Assembly (NCBI RefSeq): GCF_002288925.2
Contig: NW_022097993.1
Coordinates: forward strand, 13,993,739-14,057,738
Direction of reading: 5' to 3'
DNA from: Delphinapterus leucas
Taxonomy: Eukaryota > Chordata > Mammalia > Artiodactyla > Monodontidae
Length of the DNA: 64,000 bases
Below, in pieces: positions 11,462 to 23,139 of the stretch (position 1 is its first letter; each line of letters begins with the position of its first letter). Made by a program: the position numbers and the translations under genes. The notes below the pieces were generated by a model. It was not told where the DNA came from. It ran no database searches and saw only the letters and a list, made by a program, of their open reading frames with translations.

Positions 11462-12678
11462 TGATGCAATTATTTATTTATTTTTTTAACATCTTTATTG
11501 GAGTATAATTGCTTTACAATGGTTTGTTAGTTTCTGCTTTATAACAAAGTGAATCAGTTATACATATACATATGTTCCCATATCTCTTCCCTCTTCCGTC
11601 TCCCTCCCACCCTTCCTATCCCACCCCTCTAAGTGATCACAAAGCACAGAGCTGATCTCCCTGTGCTATGCAGCTGATTCCCACTAACTATCTAATTTAC
11701 ATTTGGTAGTGTATATGTGTCCATGCCACTCTTTCACTTTGTCACAGATTACCCTTCCCCCTCCCCACATCCTTAACTCCATTCTCTAGTAGGTCTGTAT
11801 CTTTATTCCCGTCTTACCCCTAGATTCTTCATGACCATTTTTTTTTTTCTTTCATAGATTCCATATATATGTGTTAGCATACTGTATTTGTTTTTCTCTT
11901 TCTGACGTACTTTACTCTGTATGACAGACTCTAGGTCCATCAACCTCACTATAAATATCTCAATTTCATTTCATTTTATGGCTGAGTAATATACCATTGC
12001 ATATATGTGCCACATCTTTATCCATTCATCGATGATGGACACTTAGGTTGCTTCCATGTCCTGGCTTTGTAAATAGAGCTGCAATGAATATTTTAGAGCA
12101 TGAATCATTTTGAATTATGGTTTTCTCAGGGTATATGCCCAGTAGTGGGATTGCTGGGTCGTATGGTAGTTCTATTTTTAGATTTTTAAGGAACCTCCAT
12201 ACTGTTCTCCATAGTGGCTGTATCAATTTACATTCCCACCAGCAGTGCAAAGAGTGTCCCCTTTTCTCCACACCCTCTCCAGCATTTATTGTTTCTAGAT
12301 TTTTTGATGATGTCCATTCTGACCGGTGTGAGATGATATCTCATTGTAGTTTTGATTTGCACTTCTCTAGTGATTAATGATGTTGAGCGTTCTTTCATGT
12401 GTTTGTTGGCAATCTGTGTATCTTCTTTGGAGAAATGTCTATTTAGGTCTTCTGCCCATTTTTGTGTTGGGTTGTTTGTTTTTTTGTTATTGAGCTGCAT
12501 GAGTTGCTTATAAATTTTGGAGATTTATCCTTTGTCAGTTGCTTTATTTGCAAATATTTTCTACCATGCTGAGGGTTGTCTCTTGGTCTAGTTTATGGTT
12601 TCCTTTGCTGTGCAAAATCTTTGAAGTTTAATTAGGTCCCATTTGTTTATTTTTGTTTTTATTTCCATTTCTCTAGGA

Positions 12679-13223
12679 GGTGGGTCAGAAAGGATCTTGC
12701 TGTGATTTATGTCATAGAGTGTTCTGCCTATGTTTTCCTTTAAGAGTTTGATAGTGTCTGGCCTTATATTTAGGTCTTTAATCCATTTTGAGCTTATTTT
12801 TGTGTATAGTGTTAGGGAGTGTTCTAATTTCATACTTCTACATGTACCTGTCCAGTTTTCCCAGCACCACTTATTGAAGAGGCAGTCTTTTCTCCATTGT
12901 NNNNNNNNNNNNNNNNNNNNNNNNNNNNNNNNNNNNNNNNNNNNNNNNNNNNNNNNNNNNNNNNNNNNNNNNNNNNNNNNNNNNNNNNNNNNNNNNNNNN
13001 TGGTGGGTCAGAAAGGATCTTGCTGTGATTTATGTCATAGAGTGTTCTGCCTATGTTTTCCTTTAAGAGTTTGATAGTGTCTGGCCTTATATTTAGGTCT
13101 TTAATCCATTTTGAGCTTATTTTTGTGTATAGTGTTAGGGAGTGTTCTAATTTCATACTTCTACATGTACCTGTCCAGTTTTCCCAGCACCACTTATTGA
13201 AGAGGCAGTCTTTTCTCCATTGT
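12679..13223. repeat. Perfect 222 bp duplication flanking the gap
   Basis: 12679-12900 and 13002-13223 are identical over 222 bp, offset by 323 bp, with the 100-N gap between them. Joining base 12900 directly to 13224 restores the normal order of L1 ORF2 compared with the other copies in this window (57640-57860 and the reverse of 37190-37630). I infer two contig ends that overlapped by 222 bp but were not merged. A real tandem duplication is possible but less likely. Confidence 0.92.
12901..13000. other. Assembly gap (100 N)
   Basis: Exactly 100 undetermined bases, the conventional placeholder for a gap of unknown size. It lies in the ORF2 part of the full-length L1, and its two flanks are the same sequence (see 12679-13223). 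Conceptual frames through it contain undetermined residues and should be ignored. Confidence 0.98.
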
Positions 13224-14813
13224 ATATTCTTGGCTCCTTTATCAAAGATAAGGTGAGCACATGTGCGTGGGTTTATCTTTGGGCTTTCTATCCTGTTCCA
13301 TTGATCTATATTTCTGTTTTTGTGCCAGTACCATACTGTCTTGATTACTGCAGCTTTGTAGTATAGCCTGAAGTGAGGGAGACTGACTTCTCCAGCTCCA
13401 TTTTTCATTCTCAAGATTGCTTTGGCTATTCGGCATCTTTTGTGTTTTCATACAAATTGTGAAAATTTTTGTTCTAGCTCTGTGAAAAGTGCCAGTGGTA
13501 GTTTGATAGGGATTGCATTGAATCAGTAGTTTGCTTTGGGTAGTAGAGTCAGTTTCACAATATTAATTCTTCCAATCCAAGAACATGGTTTATCTCTCCA
13601 TCTATTCATATCATCTTTAATTTCTTTCATCAGTGTCTTATAATTTTCTGCATACAGGTCTTTTGTCTCCTTAGATAGGTTTATTCTTAGATATTTTATT
13701 CTTTTTGTTGCAATGGTAAATGGGAGTGTTTTCTTAATTTCACTTTCAGATTTTTCATCATTAGTGTATAGGAATGACAGAGATATCTGTGCATTAATTT
13801 TGTATCCTGCTTCTTTACCAAATTAATTGAGTAGCTCTACTAATTTTCTGGTAGCATCTTTAGGATTCTCTATGTAGAGTATCATGTTATCTGCAAACAG
13901 TGACAGCTTTACTTCTTCTTTTCCAATTTGGATTCCTTTTATTTCTTTTTCTTCTCTGAGTGCCATGGCCAAAACTTCCAAAACTATGTTGAATAATAGT
14001 GGTGAGGGTGGACAACCTAATCTTGTTTCTGATCTTAGTGGAAATGGTTTCAGTTTTTCACCATTGAGGACGATGTTGGCTGTGGGTTTATCATATATGG
14101 CCTTTATTATGTTGAGGAAAGTTCCCTCTATGCCTCCTTTCTGCAGGGTTTTTATCATAAGTGGGTGTTGAATTTTGTCGAAAGCTTTCTCTGCATCTAA
14201 TGAGATAATCATATGGTTTTCCTCCTTCAATTTGTTAATATGGGGTATCACGTTGGTTGATTTGCAAATGTTGAAGAATTCTTGCATTCCTGGAATAAAC
14301 CCCATTGATCATGGTGTATGATCCTTTTAATGTGCTGTTGGATTCTGTTTGCTAGTAGCTTGTTGAGGATTTTTGCATCTATGTTCATCAGTGATATTGG
14401 TCTGTGGTAATCTTTCTTTGTGACATCTTTGTCTGGTTTTGGTATCAGGGTGATGCTGGCCTTGTAGAATGAGTTTGGGAGTGTTCCTGTCTCTGCTATA
14501 TTTTGGAAGACTTTGAGAAGGTTAGGTGTTATCTCTTCTCTAAATGTTTGATAGAATTCGCCTTCGAAGCTATCTGGTCCTGGGCTTTTGTTTGCTGGAA
14601 GATTTTTAATCACAGTTTCAATTTCAGTGCTTGTGATTCGTCTGTTCATATTTTCTATTTCTTCCTGGTTCAGTCTCGGCAGGTTGTGCAATTCTAAGAA
14701 TTTGTCCATTTCTTCCAGGTTGTCCATTTTATTGGCATACTGTTGCTTGTAGTAATCTCTCATGATCCTTTGTATTTCTGCAGTGTCAGTTGTCACTTCG
14801 CCTTTTTCATTTC

Positions 14814-15030
14814 CTTTTTTTTTTTTTTTTTTTTTTGCGGTACACAGGCCCCTCACTGTTTTGGCCTCTCCCACTGTGGAGCACAGGCTCCATACGCACA
14901 GGCCCAGCAGCCATGGCTCACGGGCTCAGCTGCTCTGCGGCACGTGGGATCCTCCCGGACCAGGGCACGAACCCGCGTCCGCTGCATCGGCAGTCGGACT
15001 CTCAACCACTGCGCCACCAGGGAAGCCCCA
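14814..15030 (-). mobile_element. CHR-type SINE inside the L1 ORF2
   Basis: Minus-strand ~200 bp SINE with a poly-A tail (T run at 14815-14836 on plus) and its tRNA-like head at 15030. The target-site duplication is 'cctttttcatttc', perfect at 14801-14813 and 15031-15043. It interrupts ORF2 of the full-length L1, so it inserted after that L1. Confidence 0.95.
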
Positions 15031-16228
15031 CCTTTTTCATTTCTAATTCTATTGATTTGAGTCTCCTTGTTTTTTTCTTGATGAGTATGGTTAATGGTTT
15101 GTCAATTTTGTTTATCTTCTCAAAGAACCAGCTTTTAGTTTTATTGATATTTGCTATCATTTCCTTCATTTCTTTCTGATCTGATCATTATGATTTCTTT
15201 CCTTCTGCTCACTTTGGGTTTTTTTTACTTCTCCTTTCTCTAATTGCCTTAGGTGCAAGGTTAGGTTGTTTATATGAGATGTTTCCTGTTACTTAAGGTA
15301 GTATTGTATTTCTATAAACTTCCCTCTTAGAACTGTTTTGCTGCATCCCATAGGTTTTGGGTCATCGTGTCTCCATTGTCATTTGTTTCTAGGTATTTTT
15401 TGATTTCCACTTTGATTTCTTCAGTGATCACTTTGTTATTAAGTAGTGTATTGTTTAGCCTCCATGTGTTTGTACTTTTTACAGATCTTTTCCTGTAATT
15501 GATATCTAGTCTCATAGCATTGTGGTCGGAAAAGATACTTGATAGGATTTCAATTTTCTTAAATTTACCAAGGCTTGATTTGTGACCCAACATATGATCT
15601 ATCCTGGAGAATGTTTCATGAGCACTTGAGAAAAATGTGTATTCTGTTGTTTTTGGATGGAATGTCTTATAAATATCAATTAAGTCCATCTTGTTTAATG
15701 TATCATTTAAAATTTGTTTCCTTATTTATTTTCATTTTGGATGATCTGTCCATTGGTGAAAGTGTAGTGTTAAAGTCCCCTACTATGATTGTGTTGTTGT
15801 CGATTTCCCCTTTTATGGCTGTTAGTATTTGCCTTGTGTATTGAAGTGCTCCTATGTTGGGTGCATAAATATTTACAATTGTTATATCTTCTTCTTGGAT
15901 TGATCCCTTGATCATTATGTAGTGTTCTTCTCTGTCTCTTGTAATAGTCTTTGTTTTAAGGTCTAATTTGTCTGATATGAGAATTGCTACTCCAGCTTTC
16001 TTCTGATTTTCATTTGCATGGAATATCTTTTTCCACCTCCTCACTTTCAGTCTCTATGTCTCTCTAGGTCTGAAGTGTGTCTCTTGTAGACAGCATATAT
16101 ATGGGTCTTGTTTGTCTATCCATTCAGCCTGTCTGTGTCTTTTGGTGGGAGCATTTAATCCATTTACATTTAAAGTAATTATCAATATGTATGTTCCTAT
16201 TCCCATTTTCTTAATTGTTTTTTGTTTG

Positions 16229-17180
16229 TTATTGTATGTCTTTTCTTTCTCTTGTGTTTCTTGCATTGAGAAGTTCCTTTAGCCTTTGTTGTAAAGCTGG
16301 TTTGGTGGTGCTGAACTCTCTCAGCTTCTGCTTGTCTGTAAAGGTTTTAATTTCTCTATCAAATCTGAATAAGAGTAATCTTGGTTGAAGGATTTTCAAC
16401 CTTCATCACTTCATCACTTGGTTGAAGGATTTTCTCCTTCATCACTTTAAATATGTCCTGCCACTCCCTTCTGGCTTGCAGAGTTTCTGCTGAAAAATCA
16501 GCTGTTAACCTTATGGGGATTTCCTTGTGTGTTATTTTTTGTTTTTCCCTTGCTGCTTTTAATATGTTTTCTTTGTATTTAATTTTTGATAGTTTGATTA
16601 ATATATGTCTTGGCATGCTTCTCCTTGGATTTATCCTGTATGGGACTCTCTGTGCTTCTTGGACTTTGTTAACTATTTCCTTTCCCGTATTAGGAAAGTT
16701 TTCAAGTATAATCTGTTCAAATATTTTCTCAGTCCCTTTCTTTTTCTCTTCTTTTTCTGGGACCCCTATAATTCGAATATTGGTGAGTTTAATGTTGTCC
16801 CAGAGGTCTCTGAGACTGTCCTCAGTTCTTTTCATTCTTTTTTCTTTATTCTGTTCTACAGTTGTTATTTCCAATATTTTATCTTCCAGGTCACTTATCT
16901 GTTCTTCTGCCTCAGTTAGTCTGCTATTGATCCCTTCTAGAGTATTTTAAATTTTATTTATTGTGTTGTTCATTGTTGCTTGTTTCCTCTTTAGTTCTTC
17001 TAGGTCCTTGTTAAATGTTTCTGGCATTTTCTCTATTCTATTTCCAAGATTTTGGATCATCTTTACTATCATTATTCTGAATTCTATTTCAGGTAGACTG
17101 CCTATTTCCTCTTCATTTATTAGGTCTGGTGGGTTTTTATCTTGCTCCTTCATCTGCTTTGTGTTTTTCTGTCTTCTCCT
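16229..17180 (-). pseudogene. L1 ORF1 (RNA-binding protein) pseudogene
   Basis: ORF1p is the trimeric RNA-binding chaperone of the L1 ribonucleoprotein. The canonical start codon is mutated: at 17180-17178 the codon is AGG, where the second large L1 (33519) has ATG in the same context; the first in-frame ATG is nine codons later at 17153. A G-to-T-type nonsense change makes TAA at 16949-16947. The conserved C-terminal region is readable upstream of 16359 (IRIIGVPEKEE, ENFPNTGKE, MPRHILIKLSK, IRLTADFSAETLQARREW). A 37 bp tandem duplication at 16381-16433 then shifts the frame. The original stop (TAA, 16231-16229) lies 22 bp before the ORF2 start at 16206. Confidence 0.88.
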
Positions 17181-19103
17181 TTTGCTTATCTTACTGTATT
17201 TGGGGTCTCCTTTTTGCAGGCTGCACGTTCGTAGTGCCTGTTGTTTTTAGTGTCTTTTCCCAGTGGCTAAGGTTGGTTCAGTGTGTTGTCCAGGCTTCCT
17301 GGTGGAGGGGACTAGTGCCTGTGCTCTGGTGGATGAGGCTGGATCTTGTCTTTCTGGTGGGCAGGTCCACATCTGGTGGTGTGTTTTGTGGTGTCTGTGG
17401 CCTTATTATGATTTTAGCCAGCCTCTCAGCTAATGGGTGGGGTTGTTTTCCTGTCTTTCTAGTTGTTTGACATAGGGTGTCCAGCACTGTAGCTTGATGG
17501 TCGTTGAGTCAAGCTGGGTCTTGGTGTTAAGATGGAGATCTCTGGAAGATTTTTGCCATTTGATATTACATGGAGCTGGGAGGTCTCTTTTCGGCCAGTG
17601 TCCTGAAGTTGGCTCTCCCACCTCAGAGGCAGAGCACTGACTCCTGGCTGCAGCACCAAGAGCCTTTCATCCACACAGCTCAGAAGAAAAGGGAGAAAAA
17701 ATAGAAAGAAAGAGGATAAAATAAAATAAAGTTATTAAAATAAACCAACGGACTGACAGAACCCTAGGACAAATGGTGAAAGCAAAGCTATAGAGACAAA
17801 ATTTCACAAATAAGCATACACATACACACTCACTAAAAGAGGAAAAGGGGGGAAAAAAAAATATATATATATATATATATACATTATTGCTCTCAAAGTC
17901 CACCTCCTCAATTTGGGATGATTCGTTGTCTATTCAGGTATTCCACAGATGCAGAGTACATCAAGTTGATTATGGAGATTTAATCCTCTGCTTCTGAGGC
18001 TGCTGGGAGAGATTTCCCTTTCTCTTCTTTGTTCTCACAGCTTTCGGGGCTGAGCTTTGGATTTGGCCCCACCTCTGCATGTACGTTATCGGAGGGCGTC
18101 TCTTCTTTGCTCAGACAGGACAGGGTTAAAGAGCAGCTGCTTCGGGGATTCTGGCTCACTCAGGCTGGGGGTAGGAAGGGGTATGGATGCGGGCCGAGCC
18201 TACGGCGACAGAGGCTGGTGCGACCTCACACCAGCCTGAGGTGCGCCGTGCGTTCTCCCAGGGAAGTTGTTCATGGATCCCAGGACCCTGGCGGTGGCGG
18301 GCTGCACAGGCTCCCCGGAAGGGTGGTGTGGATAGTGACCTGTGCTCGCACACAGGCTTTTTGATGGTGGCAGCAGCAGCCTTAGCGTCTCATGCCCGTC
18401 TCTGTGGTCCGTGCTTTTAGCCACAGCTTGCGCCCGTCTCTGGAGCTCCTTTAAGCAGCATTCTTAATCCCTGCTCCTCGCGCACCAGTTAACAAAGAGG
18501 GTAGAAAAAGTCTCTTGCCTCTTTGGCACCTCCAGACCTTTTCCCAGACTCCCTCCTGGCCTGCCATGGTGCACTAATGCCCTGCAGGCTATGTTCACGC
18601 CGCCAACCCCAGTCCTCTCCCTGCAATCCGACCAAAGCCGAGCCTCAGCTCCCAGCCCCGCCTGCCCTGGCGGAGGAGCAGACAAGCCTCTCGGGCTGGT
18701 GAGTGCCGGTCAGCCCCAATCCTCTGTGCGGGAATCTCTCCTCTTTTCCCTCCGAAACCTTGTTGCTGCTCTCTCCTCCACAGCTCTGAAGCTTTCCCCC
18801 TCGACCACCTGCAGCCTCCGCCCATGAAGGGACTTGTAGTGTGTGGAAACATTTCCTCCTTCACAGCTCCCTCCCAGAGGGGCAGGTCCCAACCGTATTC
18901 ATTTGTCTCTGTTTATTCTTTTTTCTTTTGCCCTACCCAGGTACGTGGGGACTTTCTTGCCTTTTGGGAGGTCTGAGGTCTTCTGCCAGCGTTCAGTAGG
19001 TGTTCTGTTGGAGTTATTCCACATGTAGATGTATTTCTGATGTATCTGTGGGGAGGAAGGTGATCTCTGCATCTTACTCTTCTGCCATTTTCCTCAACTC
19101 CTC
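17181..19103 (-). promoter_or_regulatory. L1 5' UTR / internal promoter region
   Basis: This region precedes ORF1 of the full-length L1 and ends at the 5' target-site duplication. The distal part (about 18030-18900) is much richer in GC and CpG than the rest of the window, as expected for an L1 internal promoter, which drives the element's own RNA from its first bases. The proximal part includes a T/A-rich tract and an AT dinucleotide run at about 17860-17882. Open frames here (e.g. 18029-18364) are composition effects. Activity is inferred from family knowledge, not shown. Confidence 0.75.
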
Positions 19104-19204
19104 TGATGCAATTATTAAACATTAAAAATATAAATTCAGCTATTAAGAGTTACATAACCCTAAAAATGTTTGTCACCTATTGGATGCAAAAATAAATGTA
19201 GAAC

Positions 19205-19545
19205 TCTATATATTCAGTATTGTATCTAACTTAATGCTATTAATAATTCTATGAGATTAGTATTATAGTCCTCCTTTTATAGAAGAAAGTGATGTAATTA
19301 TCTGAAATAAATTTTCAAATTTACATTACTAGAAACTTCATAGCTGAAATATGATCCCAAGTCTACATGATTTCACAGTATGAATTCTTAGCCTTCATCT
19401 ATAGTTCCTCTAAGCATCACAAGAATGTAGGAAAGTTAATACTGTACAAATTCTCCATTTTAGGGTAGAGAAGTCTGGTTGTGCCCTAGAGAAGTCAGAG
19501 GGTTAGCTCAAGGCCACTCTGTGAGTAATTGCAATATTTAAAGAA
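19205..19545 (-). repeat. Two adjacent MIR-like fragments
   Basis: The plus strand reads like antisense MIR: 'aattctatgagattagtatt', 'agtcctccttttatagaaga', and later 'tgatcccaagtctacatg' (19205-19430). A second, shorter one follows ('ttctccattttagggtagag', 'gctcaaggccactctgtgag', 19440-19545). Both are heavily diverged. Confidence 0.55.
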
Positions 19546-20735
19546 AGAAGGTTACTCATTTTATGCAACCCATGTGCTATTTCATCTACATAATGCTTCT
19601 TTTATTGTATTTATTCATAGTAATTATATCATTAATCAGATTTATAAAAGAAAGCAGTAGCAATAATTCAAGCCAAAGCTCCAGAGAGGCATTTTTGAAA
19701 TAATAAAGAAATTATAACTCATAAAGAAAAGTTATGTTCAAATAAATCTATGCAGGCAGATATGCCATGTGGTTATAACTTTGGTTGTTCCAATCTTATA
19801 AGACAGTGAAGTTCAAAATGTTACTTAGCAATGATACTATTTCAGTAGTCTGTGCTATTCCTAAGTATTGTAACAAACCTAGTAAGCTGTCATCAGTTTA
19901 GGATTTGGTTTGGGATATAACCACAATAAATTGTGTCCCAGGGTCCCTGTTCTCTCCCTATATGTTTTCTTTCTTTTGTTTTTTTAAAGTGGACCCTGCT
20001 GTCTCTTATTTACAGCCAAACATCAGTTCTATTTTATTTTCTTCTCAAGTCTTTATTTCTCACCATTACTGTATTCCCAAATAGAAAGCTCAGGTCTCTT
20101 TCCCTTTTTTTTCAATTTTCATATATTACAATTGAAAATGTATCTTTATTCTCTTTTAAACTGTCATTTTAAACTGAATTTCCCTTCTTCTCTACTGGCA
20201 TCAAAATCTTCTTAATCACTGTATCGGTTAAGTTTCTGTTAGGAACAATAAGCAGTTTGAGTAGAAAAGAACTTCTTACCTGACATTAGTTTGCTTACCA
20301 CATGACTGGAAGGGAGGAAATAATTACAGACAAAACTTCTAAAACATCTTCCCCCAAATTACACTGTCACTGCTAAGATTACAAAAGCTGCTTATCAGTG
20401 CGTGGAAATGTGAGTCAGAAACTTGGCCATGGCTTAGCAAAGAAATGTGAATGTTACCACTGCTGATGCAGGAAACAGCAACAGCATGAAGCCGGGAACC
20501 ACAGAACCACCTTTCCTCTGCAAATATCTACACCAGCAAAATACTTGATGTACTTAATCCAGTTATGAATGTCAGTAGTGCATGGTAAAACTCAGTAGTA
20601 GTACCTAAATCATATTCAGAATTTCACCTGCAAGGAGCTGAGATATGCAGTTTATAGTTTTCTGGGAGCTTTTGTGGAGAAAAGCACACTGGTAAGAATT
20701 CGGAAGGAAACCTAAGTCAATTCATAACACTCATC
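19546..20735. other. Unique intergenic DNA, no gene
   Basis: I see no gene, RNA gene or confidently named repeat. The frame 19933-20172 is hydrophobic by composition only (T-rich DNA). Confidence 0.5.
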
Positions 20736-20739
20736 AAAG

Positions 20740-21180
20740 TTCTCCTTATTTCAGTGTTAGAATCATTCCTGACCACTTCCTCCTCTTGCTATCCTTCTTT
20801 GTCCTACAAGGCACTAAGTCTTACACATTCTTCCCTTACCACATCTCACACATCTGCCAGTTTCTTCCATTTCTACTACATCTCTGTAAGTCCTTTTGAA
20901 CTGATTCCTATACTATTGCAAAAGCATCCTTACAGGGCTTTCACAATCTAGGATTTTCTCCATATAGTAATTTCACTAAAATGCCCCTAAAGAATCTTTA
21001 ATGATTCATCATTTCCAAAGAAATCCAAATCTGAGAATGGCAGTTTGACACCACCTCTCCCATCATCAGGTTCTGGTATTATTCCTGGGCTACAGTACAC
21101 ACATACCCAACTTCCTGAGTCTTCTAAATACATAGCACCCTTCTTCCTTAAGTCTGAGGAGTTACAGAGTTACAAACTGT
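20740..21180 (+). mobile_element. L2 LINE fragment
   Basis: Plus-strand L2-like order: 'ttacagggctttcacaatct', 'ttaatgattcatcatttcc', 'aaagaaatccaaatctgag', 'accacctctcccatcatcag' and a 'cctgggctacagtacaca' block, matching the L2 3' region ('ggcttcccatc...aaatccaaactcc...cacctc...ctccagccaca'). No frame survives. Confidence 0.55.
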
Positions 21181-21246
21181 TCTCTTTGGTTTAATTAACT
21201 ACACCTATGAGAAACCTAAATGATTGAATCATGGTGAAAGAGTAAG

Positions 21247-21731
21247 ATGTATATATATACAATGGAATGTTACTCAATGATAAAAAAGAATAAAATAATG
21301 CCATTTGCAGCAACATGGATGGACCTAGAGGTAATCATACTAACTGAAGTAAGTCAGAAAGAAAAAGACAAATATATGATAGCCCTTATATGTGGGATCT
21401 AAAATATGACACAAATGAACTTATGTATGAAACAGAAACAAACTCACAGGCATAGAAAACAAACTTATGGCTACCAAAGGGGAAAGGGGGTGGGGGAGGG
21501 ATGAATTAGGAGTTTTGGATTAACATATACACACTAATATATGTAAAGTAGATAAACAACAAGGTCCTACTGTATAGCCCAGGGAACGATATTCAATATT
21601 CTATAATAAACCATAATGGAAAATAATATGAAAAACAATACATAATATGTATAACTGAATCTCTTTGCTGTACACCAGAAACTAACACATCATAGTAAAT
21701 CAATTGTACTTCAATAATTAAAAAAAAAAAG
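21247..21731 (+). mobile_element. L1 3' end fragment
   Basis: 5'-truncated plus-strand L1 with the end of ORF2 ('tactcaatgataaaaaagaa', 'aacatggatggacctagagg', 'gaagtaagtcagaaagaaa'), then the 3' UTR ('ggtcctactgtatagcccag', 'ctctttgctgtacaccagaa') and an A-rich tail at 21719-21731. It differs from the younger L1s here in the 3' UTR, so it belongs to another subfamily. Confidence 0.85.
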
Positions 21732-22346
21732 TTTGGATTGTAAGGCTTTGAACTTTACACATTCATTTCTTTATGTGTGGGGTACTCAAAAGTATACACA
21801 AAGTGTCTATGGAGAAGTGTCTATAAATACACAGCACTGATAAACTTGCAATATTTTCCTAAAATGTGACAGCAAAATCTTAAACCATAATATTTGTAAA
21901 GACCATTATGCACATTAAATTTAGGGATTTCTGCATAAAGAACTTTATATCATTGTGCATTTGCCCTTTATATATTTTATTAAAAGATGATTTTTCAAGA
22001 CTTAAATATAGAAATCATATTATGTCACCAAATAAATATTTTTGATTTTACATTTTAAGAACTCTGTAGTAACTGCACATTGCTATCCTATGTAAACTTT
22101 TGCCTTATTCTCATTTAGCTCAGAAATTTTTGTGATACATCTTCCTAGATAGTTTTCTATTACATATATTTTAGTCTTATAATCTTAGTGGTTTTAAATG
22201 GGCTTTATTAGACTGTACCTTTGTAATCAGTGGATTGTGCTTTGTGTCTCAAATAAGGTAGTCACTTATTTGACTAGTGGTATTGTACACCACTGAGTTA
22301 AAGGTTTTGATTTTCACAGTAAGGCCATGTGGACTAAATCCCTCAT
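21732..22346. other. Unique AT-rich DNA, no gene
   Basis: I see nothing recognisable in this stretch. Confidence 0.45.
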
Positions 22347-22696
22347 ATATTAGTCAGCTATAGCAAAATACCTCAGACTGTGTGACTTGTCAGACATTTT
22401 TTCTCACAGTTCTGCAGACTGGAAATTGCAAGATCCAGGTACTGGCCAGTTCAGCTGCTGATGAGGGTCCTCTTTCTGGCTGGCAGCTTCCTCCTCACCG
22501 TGGCCTCACATGACTGTGTCCTCATATCTGAGAGCCCTGGTCTCCCCTCTTCTTATACAGCTTCCAGTCCCATTATGGGAACCTCACACTCATGACCTAA
22601 TTACTTCCCAAAGCCCCACCTCCAAATGCTATCACTCTGGTGGTTAAGTCGTCAAGACTTTAATTTTGGAGGGACACAAATATTCAATCTATAACA
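22347..22696 (-). mobile_element. MaLR-type solo LTR
   Basis: About 350 bp matching the MaLR (MLT1/MST-like) LTR in antisense: 'tattagtcagctatagcaaa' at one end, then 'tctcacagttctgcagac', 'gtggcctcacatgactgtgt', 'cctcacactcatgacctaat', 'cccaaagccccacctccaaa', ending 'tctataaca'. There is no internal region beside it, so it is a solo LTR of an ancient retrovirus-like element. It has no coding capacity. The frame 22666-23007 only overlaps its edge. Confidence 0.75.
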
Positions 22697-23139
22697 CCTC
22701 CCCAGTGTTGACTTTTCCTGGACATGGGACATTCACTCCTGATTATGTTAGAAAGTATCGGAATAAAGGAGAGGATGGTTCATACAGATTCTCACATCTC
22801 ACTAATATTAATAAAAGTGCACCTTTGGTACACTCCTCTGTCCTCAGAATGGCTGTTTTGGTCCCCTTGTTTCACTGCTTCACTTCACTGTTCTGCTCCC
22901 TGTGGAGTCCACTCTTCCCACTCAACTCACCCATGCCCTCGCCCCTTCTGAATTTCACCCACCCTGCCTTTCCTCTTTCCATGTTTCTTCTTTTTGATCT
23001 ATATTGAATTTTGTCACATCTTATAGTTATATTTTTTATCAACTGGACTTTTGCCTTATTTTGGCTTTGAAAACCTAGCTTGAAAATATTTCTGTCTTAA
23101 ATTCATCTTAGAGAACCCATGGAAATATATTTATTACAA
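22697..23139. other. Unclassified intergenic sequence
   Basis: No gene found. The open frame 22666-23007 (113 codons) is Pro/Phe/Ser-rich, starts inside the LTR and has no recognisable domain. Confidence 0.4.

Larger units (their letters stand above)
11850..16206 (-). pseudogene. L1 ORF2 (endonuclease / reverse transcriptase) pseudogene
   Basis: ORF2p nicks target DNA and reverse-transcribes L1 RNA at the nick. The ATG is at 16206 (MGIGTYILIITLNVNGLN). The endonuclease keeps QETH (near 16080) and GDFNT (near 15765), but frames are broken. The reverse transcriptase is readable at 14874-13823, with [19 protein letters not shown] and [14 protein letters not shown]; its catalytic FADD motif reads FADN ([11 protein letters not shown], near 13885), so a metal-binding Asp is lost. 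The C-terminus keeps [19 protein letters not shown] (14814-15030) splits the gene between endonuclease and reverse transcriptase, and a gap with duplicated flanks lies at 12679-13223. The 3' boundary near 11850 is approximate. Confidence 0.9.
11475..19103 (-). mobile_element. Full-length LINE-1 with 13 bp target-site duplication
   Basis: On the minus strand the element runs from a 5' end at 19103 ('gaggagttgaggaaaatggc') through a ~1.9 kb 5' UTR, ORF1, a 22 bp spacer, ORF2 and a 3' UTR to an A-rich tail at 11475. Both flanks carry 'tgatgcaattatt' (11462-11474 and 19104-19116), a perfect 13 bp target-site duplication, so both ends are intact. The 7.6 kb span includes a later SINE (14814-15030) and an artefactual gap plus duplication (about 323 bp), leaving about 7.1 kb of L1. 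Both ORFs carry inactivating changes, so this copy cannot move autonomously. Confidence 0.95.

Noticed and set aside
12830..13414. 194-codon frame through the gap
   Set aside because: It is L1 ORF2 in antisense order that includes the 100 N and a duplicated flank; the continuity is artificial.
18029..18420. Overlapping open frames and a CpG-rich region resembling a gene promoter or first exon
   Set aside because: The region is the distal 5' UTR of the full-length L1 bounded by its target-site duplication at 19104. The frames exist on several strands at once, as expected of GC-rich non-coding DNA.
22666..23007. 113-codon open frame
   Set aside because: It begins inside a MaLR LTR and runs into unclassified DNA, with no domain and no supporting context.
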